The notes under the pieces are model-generated. The model was given only the letters and a program-made list of their open reading frames with translations. It was not told the origin of the DNA and searched no databases. From positions 1-44,622 of the forward strand of contig NZ_JAUSUJ010000038.1 in the NCBI RefSeq assembly GCF_030813915.1: a stretch of DNA of 44,622 bases, in the 5' to 3' direction. Position numbers and translations under genes: made by a program. Shown here piece after piece: positions 31,354-40,107 of this stretch (position 1 is its first letter; every line of letters begins with the position of its first letter). The DNA is from Rhodoplanes tepidamans. GTDB taxonomy: Bacteria; Pseudomonadota; Alphaproteobacteria; Rhizobiales; Xanthobacteraceae.

Positions 31354-31628
31354 TCCTTCAGCAGTAGCAAGGACTTGAGCCGGACCGCGGCGGCGCGGCG
31401 GCGCCGCTCCGCGGGCCCCGGGAGGGGCCGCGCCGGGGCGGCGGCACGGCCGGCGGCGGTGGACAAGCCGGCCGCCCCTGTTGCGTTCGCGGCCGCGATC
31501 GATTCATTCTCCGCCGCGATGCGGCAGACCTCGACCTTTCAGGGCCCGGGCCCTTTCCTCGCGTGCGCGACGGCGATCCCGTCCCGCGCGGCCGAAGCCA
31601 TGCGTCCTGCGGGGGGAGCACTCCTGTC

Positions 31629-34600
31629 ATGAAGTTCAAGCGGCTGCGCCTGATCGGCTTCAAGTCCTTCGTGGAGCCGACCGATTTCGTCATCGAGCCG
31701 GGCCTCACCGGGGTCGTCGGCCCGAACGGCTGCGGCAAGTCGAACCTCGTCGAGGCGCTGCGCTGGGTGATGGGCGAGGCGTCGCACAAGGCGATGCGCG
31801 CCGCCGACATGAACGACGTGATCTTCTCCGGCAATCACAAGCGCCCGGCCCGCAACACCGCCGAAGTCCAGATCCTGATCGACAACGCCACCCGCACGGC
31901 GCCGGCCCAGTTCAACGGCGACGACACGCTGGAGGTGTCGCGCCGCATCGAGCGCGAGCAGGGCTCGGTGTACCGGGTCAACGGCCGCGAGGTGCGGGCC
32001 CGCGACGTCCAGATCCTGTTCGCCGACGCGTCGTCGGGCTCGCGCTCGCCGGCGCTCGTCCACCAGGGCCGCATCGGCGAGATCATCCAGGCCAAGCCCG
32101 AGCAGCGCCGCCGCGTGCTGGAGGAGGCCGCCGGCATCTCCGGCCTGCACGCCCGCCGCCACGAGGCCGAGCTGCGGCTGCGCGCCGCCGAGCAGAACCT
32201 GACCCGGCTGGAAGACGTCATCGGCCAGCTCGCCCAGCAGATGGAGTCGCTCAAGCGCCAGGCCCGCCAGGCGGTGCGCTACCGGGCGCTGTCCGGCCAT
32301 GTGCGCAAGGCCGAGGCGACGCTGTTCCACGTCCGCTGGAGCCAGGCGACCGCCGAGGTCGCGGCCGCCGAGGCCGCCAAGGACGAGAGCTCGCGCGCGG
32401 TGGTCGAGTTCACGGCGGCGCAGGGCGAGACCGCCACGGCCCAGGCGCTCGCCGCCGCGGCCCTGCCGGCCCTGCGCAACGCCGAGGCCGAGGCGGCCGC
32501 CGCCCTGCAGCGCCTCGTCTCGGCCCGCGACGCCCTGGAGCGCGAGGAGGCCCGCGCCAACGAGCGCATGGCCGAGCTGATCCGGCGCGCCGAGCAGATC
32601 GCCCGCGACCGCGATCGCGAGGCCCAGATGCTGGCCGACGCCGACGGCACCATCGAGCGCCTGGAGGCCGAGCGCGAGACGCTGCAGGGCGATCTCGAGG
32701 CCGCCGCCGAGCGCCGTGCCGAGATCGACGAGCGGGTCGCCGTCGCCGACGAGTCGGTCGGCGCGACCGAGAAGCGGCTCGCCGAGCTGACCGCGGCGCT
32801 CGCCGACGTGGCGGCGCGCCGGCGCCAGCTCGAAAGCGCGATGCGGGCCCAGAGCGAGCGGGCGAGCCGCACCGAGAGCGAGCTCGCGAGCGTCACGGCC
32901 GACCTCGACCGGATGATGGCCGAGGCGAACAGCGCGGTCGATCTCGACGCGCTCGCCGAGGCGGTCGAGGCCGCCAACGAGGCCGCCGCCGAGGCGGAGG
33001 CCGCGTCGGTGCGGGCCGAGGCGGCGCATTCCGCGGCCCGGCAGGCCCTCGACGTCGCCCGCCAGCCGCTCGCCGAGGCGGAGCGCCGCGCCAACCGGCT
33101 GGAGACCGAGGCGAAGACGCTGGCCAAGGTGCTGCATGTCGACGCCAAGCAGATGTGGCCGCCGGTCATCGACGCGCTCAAGGTCGACAAGGGCTACGAG
33201 ACGGCGCTCGGCGCCGCGCTCGGCGACGATCTCGACGCGCCGGTCGAGCCGAGCGCGCCGATCCGCTGGACGCTGGCGGAGGGCGACGGCACCGACCCGG
33301 CCCTGCCCGACGGACTGGAATCGCTCGGCGCCCACGTCTCGCAGGCGCCGGCGGAGCTGAAGCGCCGCCTCGCCCAGATCGGCGTCGTCGCCCGCGCCGA
33401 CGGCCCGCGCCTCGCCGCGCAGCTGAAGCCCGGACAGCGCCTCGTCTCGCTCGACGGCGACCTCTGGCGCTGGGACGGCTTCGCGGTGGCGGCGCATGCG
33501 CCGACCGGCGCCGCCCGCCGGCTCGCCGAGCGCAACCGGCTGGCCGACATCGAGCAGGAGCTGGCGGTCGCCCGCGCCGAGGTGGAGACCCGCCGGGCCG
33601 CCGTCGAGGCCGCCCAGGCCGAGGTGCGCGAGGCGGCCGAGCAGGAGCAGGCGAGCCGCGGCGCCCGCCGCGACCTGCAGCGCGCCGCCGACGCCGCGCG
33701 CGACCGCCATGCCGCCGCCGAGCGCGAGCTCGGCCGGCTGACCGCCCGCCGGGCCGGCCTGGTCGAGGCGCAGTCGCGCCTCGCCGCCACCCGCGACGAG
33801 GCCCGCGCCGCCGCCGAGGAGGCCGCCGCCGCCCTGGAGGAGCTGGAGCCGACCGACCGGCTGGAGGCCGATCTCGCCGAGGTCCGCACCCGCGCCGGCG
33901 TCGAGCGCGCCGCCCAGGCCGAGGCCCGCGCCGCCGCCCAGGCGCTCGCCCGCGAGATCGATCTGACCACCCGCCGGCTCACCACCGTGGCAGGCGACAT
34001 CGAGGCGTGGCGGAACCGCAAGCAGAACGCCGGCGGCCAGATCGAGACGCTGGCGGCGCGCCTCGCCGAGACCGAGGCCGAGCGCGAGGAGCTGTCCGAC
34101 GCGCCCGCCCACTTCGCCCTCAAGCGCCGCGCCCTGATCGGCGAGGTCGAGACCGCCGAGGCCGCCCGCCGCGAGGCCGGCGACCGGCTCGCCGCCGCCG
34201 AGACGGCCCAGCGCAACGCCGACAAGGCCGCCAACGTGGCGCGCGACGCCATGGCGACGGCGCGCGAGCAGGCGGTGCGCGCCGAGGAGCGCTTCGAGGC
34301 GGCCAAGCGCCGGCTCGCCGACGTCGCCCGCGAGATCAACGACGTGCTGGAGGTCGAGCCGGCCGCGCTGCTGGCGATCGCCGAGCTCGCCCCGGAGGCC
34401 GCCCTGCCCGAGCTGTCGGCCGTGGAGGAGAAGCTCGACCGGCTGCGCCGCGAGCGCGAGCGGCTCGGCGCCGTGAACCTGCGGGCCGACGAGGAGCTGC
34501 GCGAGATCGAGCAGCAGCACACCACCCTGACCACCGAGCGCGAGGACCTGGTCGCCGCCATCAAGCGGCTGCGCCAGGGCATCCAGAGCCTCAACAAGGA

Positions 34601-35096
34601 GGCGCGCGACCGCCTGGTCGCCTCGTTCCAGGTCGTCAACGAGCACTTCAAGCGGCTGTTCGCCAGCCTGTTCGGCGGCGGCACGGCGGAGCTGCAGCTC
34701 ACCGAGAGCGAGGACCCGCTGGAGGCCGGCCTGGACATCCTCGCCAAGCCGCCCGGCAAGAAGCCGGCGACGCTGTCGCTCCTCTCGGGCGGCGAGCAGG
34801 CGCTCACCGCGATGGCGCTGATCTTCGCCGTGTTCCTCACCAATCCGGCGCCGATCTGCGTGCTGGACGAGGTCGACGCGCCGCTCGACGACCACAATGT
34901 CGACCGCTTCTGCGACCTGCTCGACGAGATGATCAAGTCGACCGACACCCGCTTCGTGGTGATCACCCACAATCCGATCACCATGGCGCGGATGAACCGG
35001 CTGTTCGGCGTGACCATGGCGGAGCGCGGCGTGTCGCAGCTCGTCTCGGTCGATCTCGAGGCGGCCGAGAAGATCATCGAGCAGGCGGTCGCCTGA
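31629..35096 (+). CDS. smc: Chromosome segregation protein SMC
   Basis: SMC is the ATPase that, with ScpA and ScpB, condenses and organises the chromosome. The 1155-residue protein has the Walker A GPNGCGKSN (near 34-42) and the Q-loop region GEASHKAMRAADMNDVIF. A first coiled coil is followed by the hinge (about 499-638, VLHVDAKQMWPPVIDALKV to HAPTGAARRLAERNRL), a second coiled coil, the ABC signature LLSGGEQAL (near 1054) and Walker B VLDEVDAPLDDHNV (near 1077). The coils are very rich in Ala, Glu and Arg. The ATG at 31629 follows GGGGGAG by about 12 bases. The dsbA-smc gap is 275 bases. ScpAB are not in the window. Confidence 0.98.
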   Translation: MKFKRLRLIGFKSFVEPTDFVIEPGLTGVVGPNGCGKSNLVEALRWVMGEASHKAMRAADMNDVIFSGNHKRPARNTAEVQILIDNATRTAPAQFNGDDTLEVSRRIEREQGSVYRVNGREVRARDVQILFADASSGSRSPALVHQGRIGEIIQAKPEQRRRVLEEAAGISGLHARRHEAELRLRAAEQNLTRLEDVIGQLAQQMESLKRQARQAVRYRALSGHVRKAEATLFHVRWSQATAEVAAAEAAKDESSRAVVEFTAAQGETATAQALAAAALPALRNAEAEAAAALQRLVSARDALEREEARANERMAELIRRAEQIARDRDREAQMLADADGTIERLEAERETLQGDLEAAAERRAEIDERVAVADESVGATEKRLAELTAALADVAARRRQLESAMRAQSERASRTESELASVTADLDRMMAEANSAVDLDALAEAVEAANEAAAEAEAASVRAEAAHSAARQALDVARQPLAEAERRANRLETEAKTLAKVLHVDAKQMWPPVIDALKVDKGYETALGAALGDDLDAPVEPSAPIRWTLAEGDGTDPALPDGLESLGAHVSQAPAELKRRLAQIGVVARADGPRLAAQLKPGQRLVSLDGDLWRWDGFAVAAHAPTGAARRLAERNRLADIEQELAVARAEVETRRAAVEAAQAEVREAAEQEQASRGARRDLQRAADAARDRHAAAERELGRLTARRAGLVEAQSRLAATRDEARAAAEEAAAALEELEPTDRLEADLAEVRTRAGVERAAQAEARAAAQALAREIDLTTRRLTTVAGDIEAWRNRKQNAGGQIETLAARLAETEAEREELSDAPAHFALKRRALIGEVETAEAARREAGDRLAAAETAQRNADKAANVARDAMATAREQAVRAEERFEAAKRRLADVAREINDVLEVEPAALLAIAELAPEAALPELSAVEEKLDRLRRERERLGAVNLRADEELREIEQQHTTLTTEREDLVAAIKRLRQGIQSLNKEARDRLVASFQVVNEHFKRLFASLFGGGTAELQLTESEDPLEAGLDILAKPPGKKPATLSLLSGGEQALTAMALIFAVFLTNPAPICVLDEVDAPLDDHNVDRFCDLLDEMIKSTDTRFVVITHNPITMARMNRLFGVTMAERGVSQLVSVDLEAAEKIIEQAVA

Positions 35097-35360
35097 GCCG
35101 GCGGGCGGCGGCTCCGCTACCGCCCGGCCCTGCCCTCCGGCCCGCGCGCATCGTCCGGCGCCGTCCCGACCCGACATCCCGAAGAATTGTCCGGCGCGCC
35201 GCCCCGCGGCCGCCGGCCGTCCGGAATCGTGCCGAGATCCCGGTGTAAGTTGTTGGTCCGCGCGGGAACTGCGACGTTCAGTGGCGGTTCACCTGGACGT
35301 GCGACCATGTCGCGCGACAAAGCGGGCGAGGCGACAAGACCCTTCGGAGAACAACGGACC

Positions 35361-35945
35361 ATGCGTTTCTGGACAAAAGGGTTGCGAGGCGGCCTGGTGA
35401 GCGCGCTGGCCATCGGGGCGACGGTGATGTTCTTCGGCGCGACCACCACGGCGGACGCCCAGCGCGGCGGCTTCCGGGGCGGCGGCGGCGGCTTCCACGG
35501 CGGTGGTGGAATGCGGATGGGCGGCGGCGGCTTCGCCGGCCCGCGCATGGGTGGCGGCGGCTTCCGGGGCGGCTTCGCCGGGCCCCGGATGGGCGGGCCG
35601 CGCTTCGTCGGAGGCGGCGGTCCGCGCTTCGTCGGACGGCCCGGCTTCGTGAGAGGCCCGCGGTTCTATGGCGGCGGCGCGCGGTTCGTCGGCGGCCCGC
35701 GCTATGTCGGGCGCCCGATCTATCGCGGCGGCTATCCGGGCTGGCGGCGCGCCTACTGGGGCGGCCGGCCCTACCGCTGGCGGCGTCCGTGGATCGCGCC
35801 GGTCGTGGTGGGTGCCGGCTTCTACGGCGCCGGCTACTACGGCTCGTGCTGGCGCTGGCGCTTCACCCCGTGGGGCTGGCGCCGCGTGAACGTGTGCGGC
35901 TGGGGCGGCCCGTACTGGGGCGCCGCCTATCCGTGGGGCTGGTGA
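35361..35945 (+). CDS. Secreted glycine/arginine/aromatic-rich protein
   Basis: This 194-residue protein has a signal peptide (MRFWTKGLRGGLVSALAIGA..., cleavage near ADA-QRGG) and a mature part made almost wholly of GGGGF, GPRM, GPRFVGG and GRPYRWRRP-type repeats ending in a Trp/Tyr/Gly-rich tail (WGGPYWGAAYPWGW). Two Cys flank the last tryptophan block. Such proteins are common in Rhizobiales and are often annotated only as hypothetical or sulfur-globule-like; no function is assigned. GGAG lies 13 bases before the ATG. A strong terminator follows at 36004. The gene-less 264 bases upstream contain no recognised promoter. Confidence 0.85.
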   Translation: MRFWTKGLRGGLVSALAIGATVMFFGATTTADAQRGGFRGGGGGFHGGGGMRMGGGGFAGPRMGGGGFRGGFAGPRMGGPRFVGGGGPRFVGRPGFVRGPRFYGGGARFVGGPRYVGRPIYRGGYPGWRRAYWGGRPYRWRRPWIAPVVVGAGFYGAGYYGSCWRWRFTPWGWRRVNVCGWGGPYWGAAYPWGW

Positions 35946-36003
35946 GCCAGACGCTCGGCCGCGACGACGATCCGGCGGCGAGCGACCATCTGCGACGATC
36001 TGC

Positions 36004-36034
36004 AGGAGAGCCCTTCGGGGCTCTCCTTTCGTTT
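36004..36034 (+). terminator. Rho-independent terminator after the glycine-rich protein gene
   Basis: AGGAGAGCCC (36004-36013) pairs perfectly with GGGCTCTCCT (36018-36027) around a TTCG loop, followed by TTCGTTT. It begins 59 bases after the stop codon. Confidence 0.9.
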
Positions 36035-36215
36035 GGGGCTTGTCGTTCCGGCGCGCGTTGCGATGACGGTGCCGCCGGCATCGAACCGGACGGCGCCGCC
36101 GCGCGACCAAGGGGTGCGGCCGGCGGGGGGACGACGACGCCGCACGCCCCGCTCCGGCTTCCGCTATAGTGAGCGGCCGGCCATCGCCGGCCTGCGCCCG
36201 TCTCGGAGCCCCTCC

Positions 36216-36779
36216 ATGTCCACCACCGCCTGGATCGTCATCGGAGTGATCGTCGCGCTGATCCTCTGGGTGATCACGATCTACAACGGCCTGGTCGCGA
36301 TGCGTCAGCGCGTGAACCAGTCCTTCGCCGACGTCGACGTCCAGCTCAAGCAGCGCCACGACCTGATCCCCAATCTGGTCGAGACCGTGAAGGGCTACGC
36401 CGCGCACGAGCGCGGCACCCTCGAGGCGGTGGTCGCCGCCCGCAACCGCGCCATCTCGGCCCAGGGGCCGGACCAGCAGGTCGCCGCCGAGAACCAGCTC
36501 ACCGGCGCGCTGCGCCAGCTGTTCGCGCTGTCCGAGGCCTATCCGGACCTCAAGGCCAACCAGAACTTCCAGCAGCTCCAGACCGAGCTCTCCGACATCG
36601 AGAACAAGCTCGCGGCGGCGCGGCGCTTCTTCAACAACGCGGTCAGCGAGTACAACACCGGCATCCAGCAGTTCCCGGCGGCCCTGTTCGCCGCCTCCTT
36701 CGGCTTCCACCCGCAGACCTTCTTCGACGTCGGCGAGGAGCGGAAGACGCTGGAGCAGGCGCCGGCCGTGAAGTTCTGA
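36216..36779 (+). CDS. lemA: LemA family protein
   Basis: LemA proteins are membrane-anchored helical proteins of unclear role, often paired with HtpX-like proteases. The 187-residue protein has one N-terminal helix (STTAWIVIGVIVALILWVITIYN) and the family blocks VNQSFADVDVQLKQRHDLIPNLVETVKGYA, RNRAISAQG, QLFALSEAYPDLKANQNFQQLQ and NNAVSEYNTGIQQFP. The bulk probably lies outside the cytoplasm. GGAG is 9 bases before the ATG. The downstream htpX-like gene in the same direction supports a functional pair, with a long GC-rich inverted repeat between them. Confidence 0.96.
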   Translation: MSTTAWIVIGVIVALILWVITIYNGLVAMRQRVNQSFADVDVQLKQRHDLIPNLVETVKGYAAHERGTLEAVVAARNRAISAQGPDQQVAAENQLTGALRQLFALSEAYPDLKANQNFQQLQTELSDIENKLAAARRFFNNAVSEYNTGIQQFPAALFAASFGFHPQTFFDVGEERKTLEQAPAVKF

Positions 36780-36819
36780 GCCGCGACCGGTGTCGCCGGA
36801 GTTGTCATGAAGTGAAGTA

Positions 36820-36975
36820 CCCCCCACCCCCGACCCCTCCCCACCACGCGCTTCGCGCGCGGGCGGGAGGGGTGGGAAAGCGCTTCGCCCCCCTCACGTA
36901 AGGGACGCCGAGCGCATCGACTCCCCTCCTCCGAATTGCGTCAGCAATTGGCGGGGAGGGGTCGGGGGTGGGGGG
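36820..36975. repeat. Perfect 23-bp inverted repeat between lemA and htpX
   Basis: The arm at 36820-36842 (C6-A-C5-G-A-C4-T-C4) is exactly complementary to 36953-36975. The 110-base interior carries smaller hairpins (CGCGCTTCGCGCG, and AATTGC-GTCA-GCAATT). The structure would lie inside a lemA-htpX transcript and could lower expression of the second gene. Confidence 0.85.
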
Positions 36976-37008
36976 CTCTTCCTCTCGATCACGTCCCTCG
37001 GAAGCGCC

Positions 37009-38244
37009 ATGGCCTACGGGCTCTACACCCACATCCAGTCGAACCGGCGGCGCTCGGTCGTCCTGCTGATCGGGCTGTTCGGTCTCGTCTACGTGATGGT
37101 CTACGCCGGCGCGCTCGCCGGCGAGGCGCTGACCACCGACGCGTCGCTGCCCTGGCTGCTCATGAAGGCGCGGCAGGACTTCGTCGTCGCCTTCCCGTTC
37201 GCCACCGTCGGCACCGGCCTGTGGATCGCGATCGCCTGGCGCTTCCACCAGGCGATGATCGACGCCGTGACGGGCGGCCGCGACGTCACCCGCAAGGACC
37301 AGCCGCGACTGTACAATCTGCTGGAGAACCTGTGCATCTCGCGCGGCATCCCGATGCCGAAGCTGAAGATCGTCGAGAGCGACGCGCTCAACGCCTTCGC
37401 CACCGGGCTGAACGAGAAGCAGTACGCCGTGTCGGTGACGACCGGGCTCCTGGAGCGGCTCGACGACGCCGAGATCGAGGCCGTGCTCGGCCACGAGCTG
37501 ACCCACATCCGCAACGGCGACGTCCGCCTGATGGTGATCGCCGTGATCATCGCCGGCGTCATCTCGTTCGTGGCCGAGCTGGTCTTCCGCATGGGCCTGC
37601 GGGTGCGCTGGAGCGGCGGCTCGCGCAGCTCCGGCGGCGGCGACCGCGGCAAGGGCGGGGCCGGCGCCGCCCTGCTGATCGCCGTCGTGCTGGTGGCGGT
37701 GGCCTGGCTGCTCTCCTCGGTGATCCGCTTCGCGCTGTCGCGCTCGCGCGAGTTCCTGGCCGACGCCGGCGCCGTCGAGCTCACCAAGAATCCCGACGCG
37801 ATGATCTCGGCGCTGCGCAAGATCGAGGGGCGCGGCGAGCTCGAGGGCGCCACCTCGGCCGTGATGGAGCTGTGCGTCGACAACCCGCGCCAGGGCTTTT
37901 CCGACCTGTTCGCCACCCACCCCTCGGTCGACAGCCGGGTGGCGGCGCTGGTGAAGTTCGCCGGCGGCCACGATCCCGGGCCGATCGCCCTGCCCCCGCC
38001 CGGCGAGCCGTTTCCCCCGGAGGAGACCGGCGAGGCCGAAGCCCCGCGGCACGGCCCCTGGGGCGACGTCCCCGACCCGGCCGGCACGCCCGGCACGGCC
38101 GGCACGACCGGCACCGCCACACCTCCGGCGGCGCCGGACCCCTCGTCCGGAGACGGCCAGGGGCGCAGCCCGCTGCCCGGCCAGGGGCCCGGCGGGGTGC
38201 CGAATCCGTTCCCGATTCCGGGTCCGTGGGGCCCGCGACGCTAG
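37009..38244 (+). CDS. M48 family membrane zinc protease, HtpX-like
   Basis: This 411-residue inner-membrane protease has helices near 17-37 and 57-78, then the zinc motif HELTH (His162, Glu163, His166) in VLGHELTHIRNGDV. A second helix pair flanks a Gly/Ser loop, and the third ligand region is SRSREFLADAGAVEL. FATHPSVDSRVAAL is the usual late M48 block. The C-terminal ~80 residues are a Pro/Gly-rich disordered tail with GT repeats (AGTPGTAGTTGTA) and end PIPGPWGPRR. The pairing with lemA suggests membrane-protein quality control. No good ribosome-binding site is seen: the ATG lies 33 bases after the big inverted repeat. Confidence 0.93.
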   Translation: MAYGLYTHIQSNRRRSVVLLIGLFGLVYVMVYAGALAGEALTTDASLPWLLMKARQDFVVAFPFATVGTGLWIAIAWRFHQAMIDAVTGGRDVTRKDQPRLYNLLENLCISRGIPMPKLKIVESDALNAFATGLNEKQYAVSVTTGLLERLDDAEIEAVLGHELTHIRNGDVRLMVIAVIIAGVISFVAELVFRMGLRVRWSGGSRSSGGGDRGKGGAGAALLIAVVLVAVAWLLSSVIRFALSRSREFLADAGAVELTKNPDAMISALRKIEGRGELEGATSAVMELCVDNPRQGFSDLFATHPSVDSRVAALVKFAGGHDPGPIALPPPGEPFPPEETGEAEAPRHGPWGDVPDPAGTPGTAGTTGTATPPAAPDPSSGDGQGRSPLPGQGPGGVPNPFPIPGPWGPRR

Positions 38245-38357
38245 GTCCGCCCCCGCCGCCGTGGATTCCGGCGGTTTCGCGGCCCTTCCGACATGCGCGC
38301 GCGATCGGGCTGGCGTAACCTGCCGGCAGTGATTCGCTCTCTTTCGGAAGGATCGTC

Positions 38358-39113
38358 ATGGCGAGCCCAGCCGTCGTGCTGGTGGGGGCAGACAAGGGCG
38401 GCGTGGGCAAGACGACGGTCGCCCGAACGCTGCTCGACTACCTGCTGGCCCGCAAGCTGCCGACCCGCGCCTTCGACACCGAGTCCCCGAAGGGGACCCT
38501 GAAGCGCTTCCATCCCGACATCACCGAGATCGTCGACATCACGACGGTGGCGGACCAGATGCGCATCTTCGACTCGCTCACCGACGCGCAGGTGACCGTG
38601 ATCGACGTGCGGGCCGGGCTGCTCACCCCGACGCTGCGGGCGCTGCGCGACATCGGCTTCACCGACGCCGCCCGCAAGGGGCAGATCAGCCTGACCCTGT
38701 TCCACATTCTCGGGCCGTCGATCTCGTCGCTGGAGGAGATCGCCGAGACGTCCGAGCACGTCAGCGGCACCAAGTACCACCTGGTGAAGAACTTCATCAA
38801 CAACACCTCGTTCTTCGAGTGGGACCAGGCCACCTACGACAACTACTTCAAGCGGCTGCAGGGCGTCTCCGAGATCACCATCCCGAAGCTCAACGAGATG
38901 GCGGCCGAGCAGGTCGAGCTCGCCTCGGTGCCGTTCCTCACCTTCGTGGCCAACAAGACCGCCAAGGCCGAGACCGCCAACTACTCCTTCGTGCTGCGCG
39001 GCTATGTCCGCTACTGGCTGAGCCACGTCTGGGCCGAGTACGACCGCATCAAGCTGTCCGAGCATCTCGGCCCCCGCGACGTCGTCCCGCTGCGGGCCGG
39101 GCAGACGGGGTGA
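38358..39113 (+). CDS. ParA/MinD-like P-loop ATPase, orphan
   Basis: This 251-residue protein has the deviant Walker A KGGVGKTT (13-20) with the signature lysine, switch I-like RAFDTESPKGTLKRF, and a Walker B-like VTVIDVRAGLLTP. It is cytoplasmic. Unlike ParA, the middle carries an unusual block (LVKNFINNTSFFEWDQATYDNYFK) and no ParB partner lies nearby; unlike MinD or MipZ, no amphipathic tail is evident. The protein has been stable enough to keep good codon use. GGAAGG precedes the ATG by 8-9 bases. It may position or segregate some cargo, or be a TraL-like relative; no function is assigned. Confidence 0.82.
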   Translation: MASPAVVLVGADKGGVGKTTVARTLLDYLLARKLPTRAFDTESPKGTLKRFHPDITEIVDITTVADQMRIFDSLTDAQVTVIDVRAGLLTPTLRALRDIGFTDAARKGQISLTLFHILGPSISSLEEIAETSEHVSGTKYHLVKNFINNTSFFEWDQATYDNYFKRLQGVSEITIPKLNEMAAEQVELASVPFLTFVANKTAKAETANYSFVLRGYVRYWLSHVWAEYDRIKLSEHLGPRDVVPLRAGQTG

Positions 39114-39123
39114 GGCCTCCTGC

Positions 39124-39165
39124 CGTCGTTCCGGGGCGCCGCGCGGCGGCGAACCCGGACTGACC
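39124..39165. repeat. Left half of a GTCGTTCCGGGG-type palindrome
   Basis: GTCGTTCCGGGGCGCC is followed by a GCGCGGCGGC hairpin and GAACCCGGAC, then the element stops. The rest of the 39114-39414 gap (301 bases) holds no gene and no other recognised site; GGGAGG and GAGGAACGAGG near its end belong to the coxG translation start. Confidence 0.55.
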
Positions 39166-39414
39166 AGACAGGGGCGCGGCCCTTTCGCGGCCCCCCTCCC
39201 GCTTCCCGGTGGAGAACCGGCCCCGCCGCCCCGCCCCGCGCCTGCACCGCTTGCATCGGCAAAACTCCGCCGCGATAACAGCCGCCGTCCGTCCCGCGGC
39301 GCCCGAGGGCGCGGCGGGCGAAGCCATGCCCCGATGCCCGCACGGTCGTCCCGCTGCCGACATCGACCGGTGCCGTCCCGGCCGGGAGGGCGCGCCGGCA
39401 GCCGAGGAACGAGG

Positions 39415-40101
39415 ATGGAATTCGACAATGCGTTCGAGGTGCCGCTGCCGCCCGAGCAGGCGTGGCCGCTGCTTCTCGACATCGAGCGGATCGCCCCCTG
39501 CATGCCGGGGGCCGAGCTGACCGAGGTGGTGGACGACCGGACCTACAAGGGCCGCACCCATGTGCGGCTCGGGCCGGTGGCGCTGTCGTTCGGCGGCGTG
39601 GTGACGTTCGAGGAGATCGACGCGGCCGCCCGCGCCTGCAAGGTGACGGCCCAGGGCACCGACAGCAAGGGCCGCGGCGGCGCCAACGCCACGGTGGCGT
39701 TCCGCATCGAGCCGTCGGCGGGCGGTTCGACCGTGAAGGTCCACACCAGCCTGGCGCTCACCGGCACGGTCGCCCAGTACGGGCGCAGCACCGCCATCGT
39801 GCAGGCGACCGCCGCCCAGCTGATCAAGCAGTTCGCCGAGGCCCTGCGGGCCGAGCTGGCCGCGAACCCGCCGGCCGCGGCGGCGGCCCCGGCGGAGACC
39901 GCATCGGCGGCCCCGGCCGCGGCGGCGGCCCCGACGGAGACCGCATCGGCGGCCCCGGCCGCGGCGGCCACGGATGCGCCGCCCCCGCCCCGGCCGGCCG
40001 CGCAGCCCGCCGCCCGGCCCGCGGCGAAGCCGATCTCCGGCTTCGCGCTGGTGACGGCCGTGATCCGCGCATGGATCCGGCGCCTGTTCGGCCGGAGCTG
40101 A
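39415..40101 (+). CDS. CoxG family (SRPBCC) protein with a C-terminal membrane tail
   Basis: CoxG-type proteins help mature or anchor aerobic CO dehydrogenase-like molybdenum hydroxylases. The first ~145 residues are the SRPBCC domain: MEFDNAFEVPLPPEQAWPLL, DIERIAPCMPGAELTEV, YKGRTHVRLGPVALSFGG, and QYGRSTAIVQATAAQLIKQFAE. A 42-bp duplication then encodes an Ala/Pro linker (about 155-195), and the last ~22 residues (FALVTAVIRAWIRRLFGRS) form a short helix with a basic end that could attach to the membrane. No coxMSL genes lie nearby, so its partner is unknown. GAGG abuts the ATG and GAGGAACGAGG offers a better-spaced site. It is 6 bases from pyrD. Confidence 0.88.
   Translation: MEFDNAFEVPLPPEQAWPLLLDIERIAPCMPGAELTEVVDDRTYKGRTHVRLGPVALSFGGVVTFEEIDAAARACKVTAQGTDSKGRGGANATVAFRIEPSAGGSTVKVHTSLALTGTVAQYGRSTAIVQATAAQLIKQFAEALRAELAANPPAAAAAPAETASAAPAAAAAPTETASAAPAAAATDAPPPPRPAAQPAARPAAKPISGFALVTAVIRAWIRRLFGRS
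39877..39960. repeat. 42-bp tandem duplication inside the CoxG-like gene
   Basis: Units 39877-39918 and 39919-39960 differ at one base (GGCG versus GACG), giving AETAS versus TETAS. Each encodes 14 residues of the Ala/Pro linker. Near-identity implies a recent event. Confidence 0.9.
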
Positions 40102-40107
40102 CGGCCG

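Noticed and set aside
31539-35177. A 1200-residue open frame on the minus strand opposite smc
   Set aside because: It is Leu/Gly/Arg-rich shadow coding without motifs, whereas smc on the plus strand has Walker A, hinge, signature and Walker B.
35265-35278. GGAAC and CGTT motifs, suggestive of an EcfG general-stress promoter
   Set aside because: Only 5 bases separate the two hexamers' cores; EcfG-type promoters need about 16-17.
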